This document shows, in pieces, positions 9,831 through 10,472 of a DNA stretch of 10,472 nt (position 1 is the stretch's first letter; every line of letters starts with the position of its first letter). This DNA is from Nocardioides sp. Lineage in GTDB: Bacteria; Actinomycetota; Actinomycetes; Propionibacteriales; Nocardioidaceae. The notes beneath the pieces were generated by a model. That model saw only the letters and a list, made by a program, of their open reading frames with translations. It was not told the DNA's origin and made no database searches. A program made the translations under genes and the position numbers. The stretch spans positions 1 to 10,472 of the forward strand of contig JAJPEO010000339.1 of the NCBI GenBank assembly GCA_021166815.1, read 5' to 3'.

Positions 9831-10472
9831 GTGGCGATGCACCTGTCACGCGTGCGCGGCGACGAGGACGAGGTCTACGCGGCGTTCACCGGCTGGGTGG
9901 AGGAGTCCGGCCTGCAGCTGTACCCGCACCAGGACGAGGCCGTCATCGAGCTGCTCGCCGGCAACCACGTCATCCTCGCGACGCCGACCGGCTCGGGGAA
10001 GTCGCTCGTGGCGGTGGCGGCCCACCTCACCGCCCTCTCCCAGGACCGGGTGAGCTTCTACACCGCACCGATCAAGGCTCTGGTGAGCGAGAAGTTCTTC
10101 TCCCTGATCGAGGTCTTCGGGGCCGAGAACGTGGGCATGCTGACCGGCGACGCGAGCGTGAACCCCGATGCCCCGATCATCTGCTGCACCGCCGAGGTCC
10201 TCGCCAACCTGGCCCTGCGCGAGGGACGCGCCGCTGACGTCGGGCTGGTGGTGATGGACGAGTTCCACTTCTACGGCGAGCCCGACCGGGGCTGGGCGTG
10301 GCAGGTGCCGCTCCTGGAGCTGAACGACGCCCAGTTCCTGCTGATGTCGGCAACCTTGGGTGACGTGGGGTTCTTCGTCGAGGACCTGCACCGTCGCACC
10401 GGGCGCGAGGTGGCCCTGGTCGACCGGGCCGACCGCCCGGTCCCTCTCGGCTTCCGGTGGTCGCTGGAGCCG
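9831..10472 (+). CDS. Superfamily II DEAD/DEAH-like helicase, N-terminal part (3' end outside window)
   Basis: The first 214 codons of a superfamily II helicase are present; the frame stays open to the window edge. Motif I is ATPTGSGKS (50-58, K57), motif Ia is TAPIKALVSEK (~78-88), motif Ib is TGDAS (105-109), motif II is DEFH (143-146) and motif III is SAT (173-175). DEFH in place of DEAD or DEAH, with FHFYGEPDRGWAW just after it, resembles the actinobacterial helicases carrying a C-terminal DUF3516 domain (about 830-860 aa, from memory) and, more distantly, Ski2/Mtr4-type RNA helicases. The second RecA domain and any accessory domain are not visible, so nucleic-acid preference is unknown. 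AGGGA at 9820-9824 is 6 nt from the GTG at 9831, favouring that start; an ATG at 9837 would remove two residues. It starts 2 nt after the xerD stop, so co-expression with xerD is likely. Confidence 0.85.
   Translation, partial: MAMHLSRVRGDEDEVYAAFTGWVEESGLQLYPHQDEAVIELLAGNHVILATPTGSGKSLVAVAAHLTALSQDRVSFYTAPIKALVSEKFFSLIEVFGAENVGMLTGDASVNPDAPIICCTAEVLANLALREGRAADVGLVVMDEFHFYGEPDRGWAWQVPLLELNDAQFLLMSATLGDVGFFVEDLHRRTGREVALVDRADRPVPLGFRWSLEP

Overview
The window is a high-GC, densely packed chromosomal segment from an actinobacterium. Arg/Ala/Gly/Val-rich proteins, GTG starts, intergenic gaps of 0 to 44 bp and the gene order all point there. The order NAD kinase, recN, steA, steB/mctB-type gene, pyrG, NUDIX hydrolase, xerD matches, from memory, the conserved Mycobacterium tuberculosis block Rv1695 to Rv1701. 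A non-mycolate actinobacterium such as a Nocardioides relative fits best, but that genus-level guess is inference. I see no mobile element, CRISPR array, RNA gene or sign of recent transfer.

Layout. Bases 1-4064 carry a tight plus-strand run: the 3' end of nadK (1-212), recN (205-1959), a SteA-like gene (1990-3177) and a SteB/MctB-like gene (3174-4064), joined by 8-nt and 4-nt overlaps and one 30-nt gap. pyrG (4076-5767) follows 11 nt later, with its own candidate promoter fused to the steB stop codon. pyrG converges on pepN (minus strand, 5792-8233) across 24 nt holding a GC-only hairpin. pepN and the NUDIX gene (8278-8898) diverge from a 44-bp region. xerD (8908-9828) follows the NUDIX gene, and a superfamily II helicase (9831 to the window end, 3' end missing) starts 2 nt after xerD.

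Function. These are mainly housekeeping genes: cofactor supply (NAD kinase), double-strand break repair (RecN), cell envelope and cell separation (SteA/SteB), pyrimidine nucleotide synthesis (CTP synthase), peptide turnover (aminopeptidase N), nucleotide-sugar or ADP-ribose clean-up (NUDIX), chromosome dimer resolution (XerD) and RNA or DNA unwinding (helicase). RecN, XerD and SteA/SteB all bear on finishing replication and dividing.

The most distinctive signal is regulatory. Three genes (pepN, NUDIX, xerD) each have the hexamer TAGCGT exactly 6 nt before the start codon, and pyrG has TAGGAT 8 nt before its start. This is the arrangement expected of leaderless transcripts driven by TANNNT -10 boxes. 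In two cases the TAG stop codon of the upstream gene forms the first half of the -10 box. No previously undescribed multi-gene system is evident; the rest is a conserved core-genome neighbourhood.
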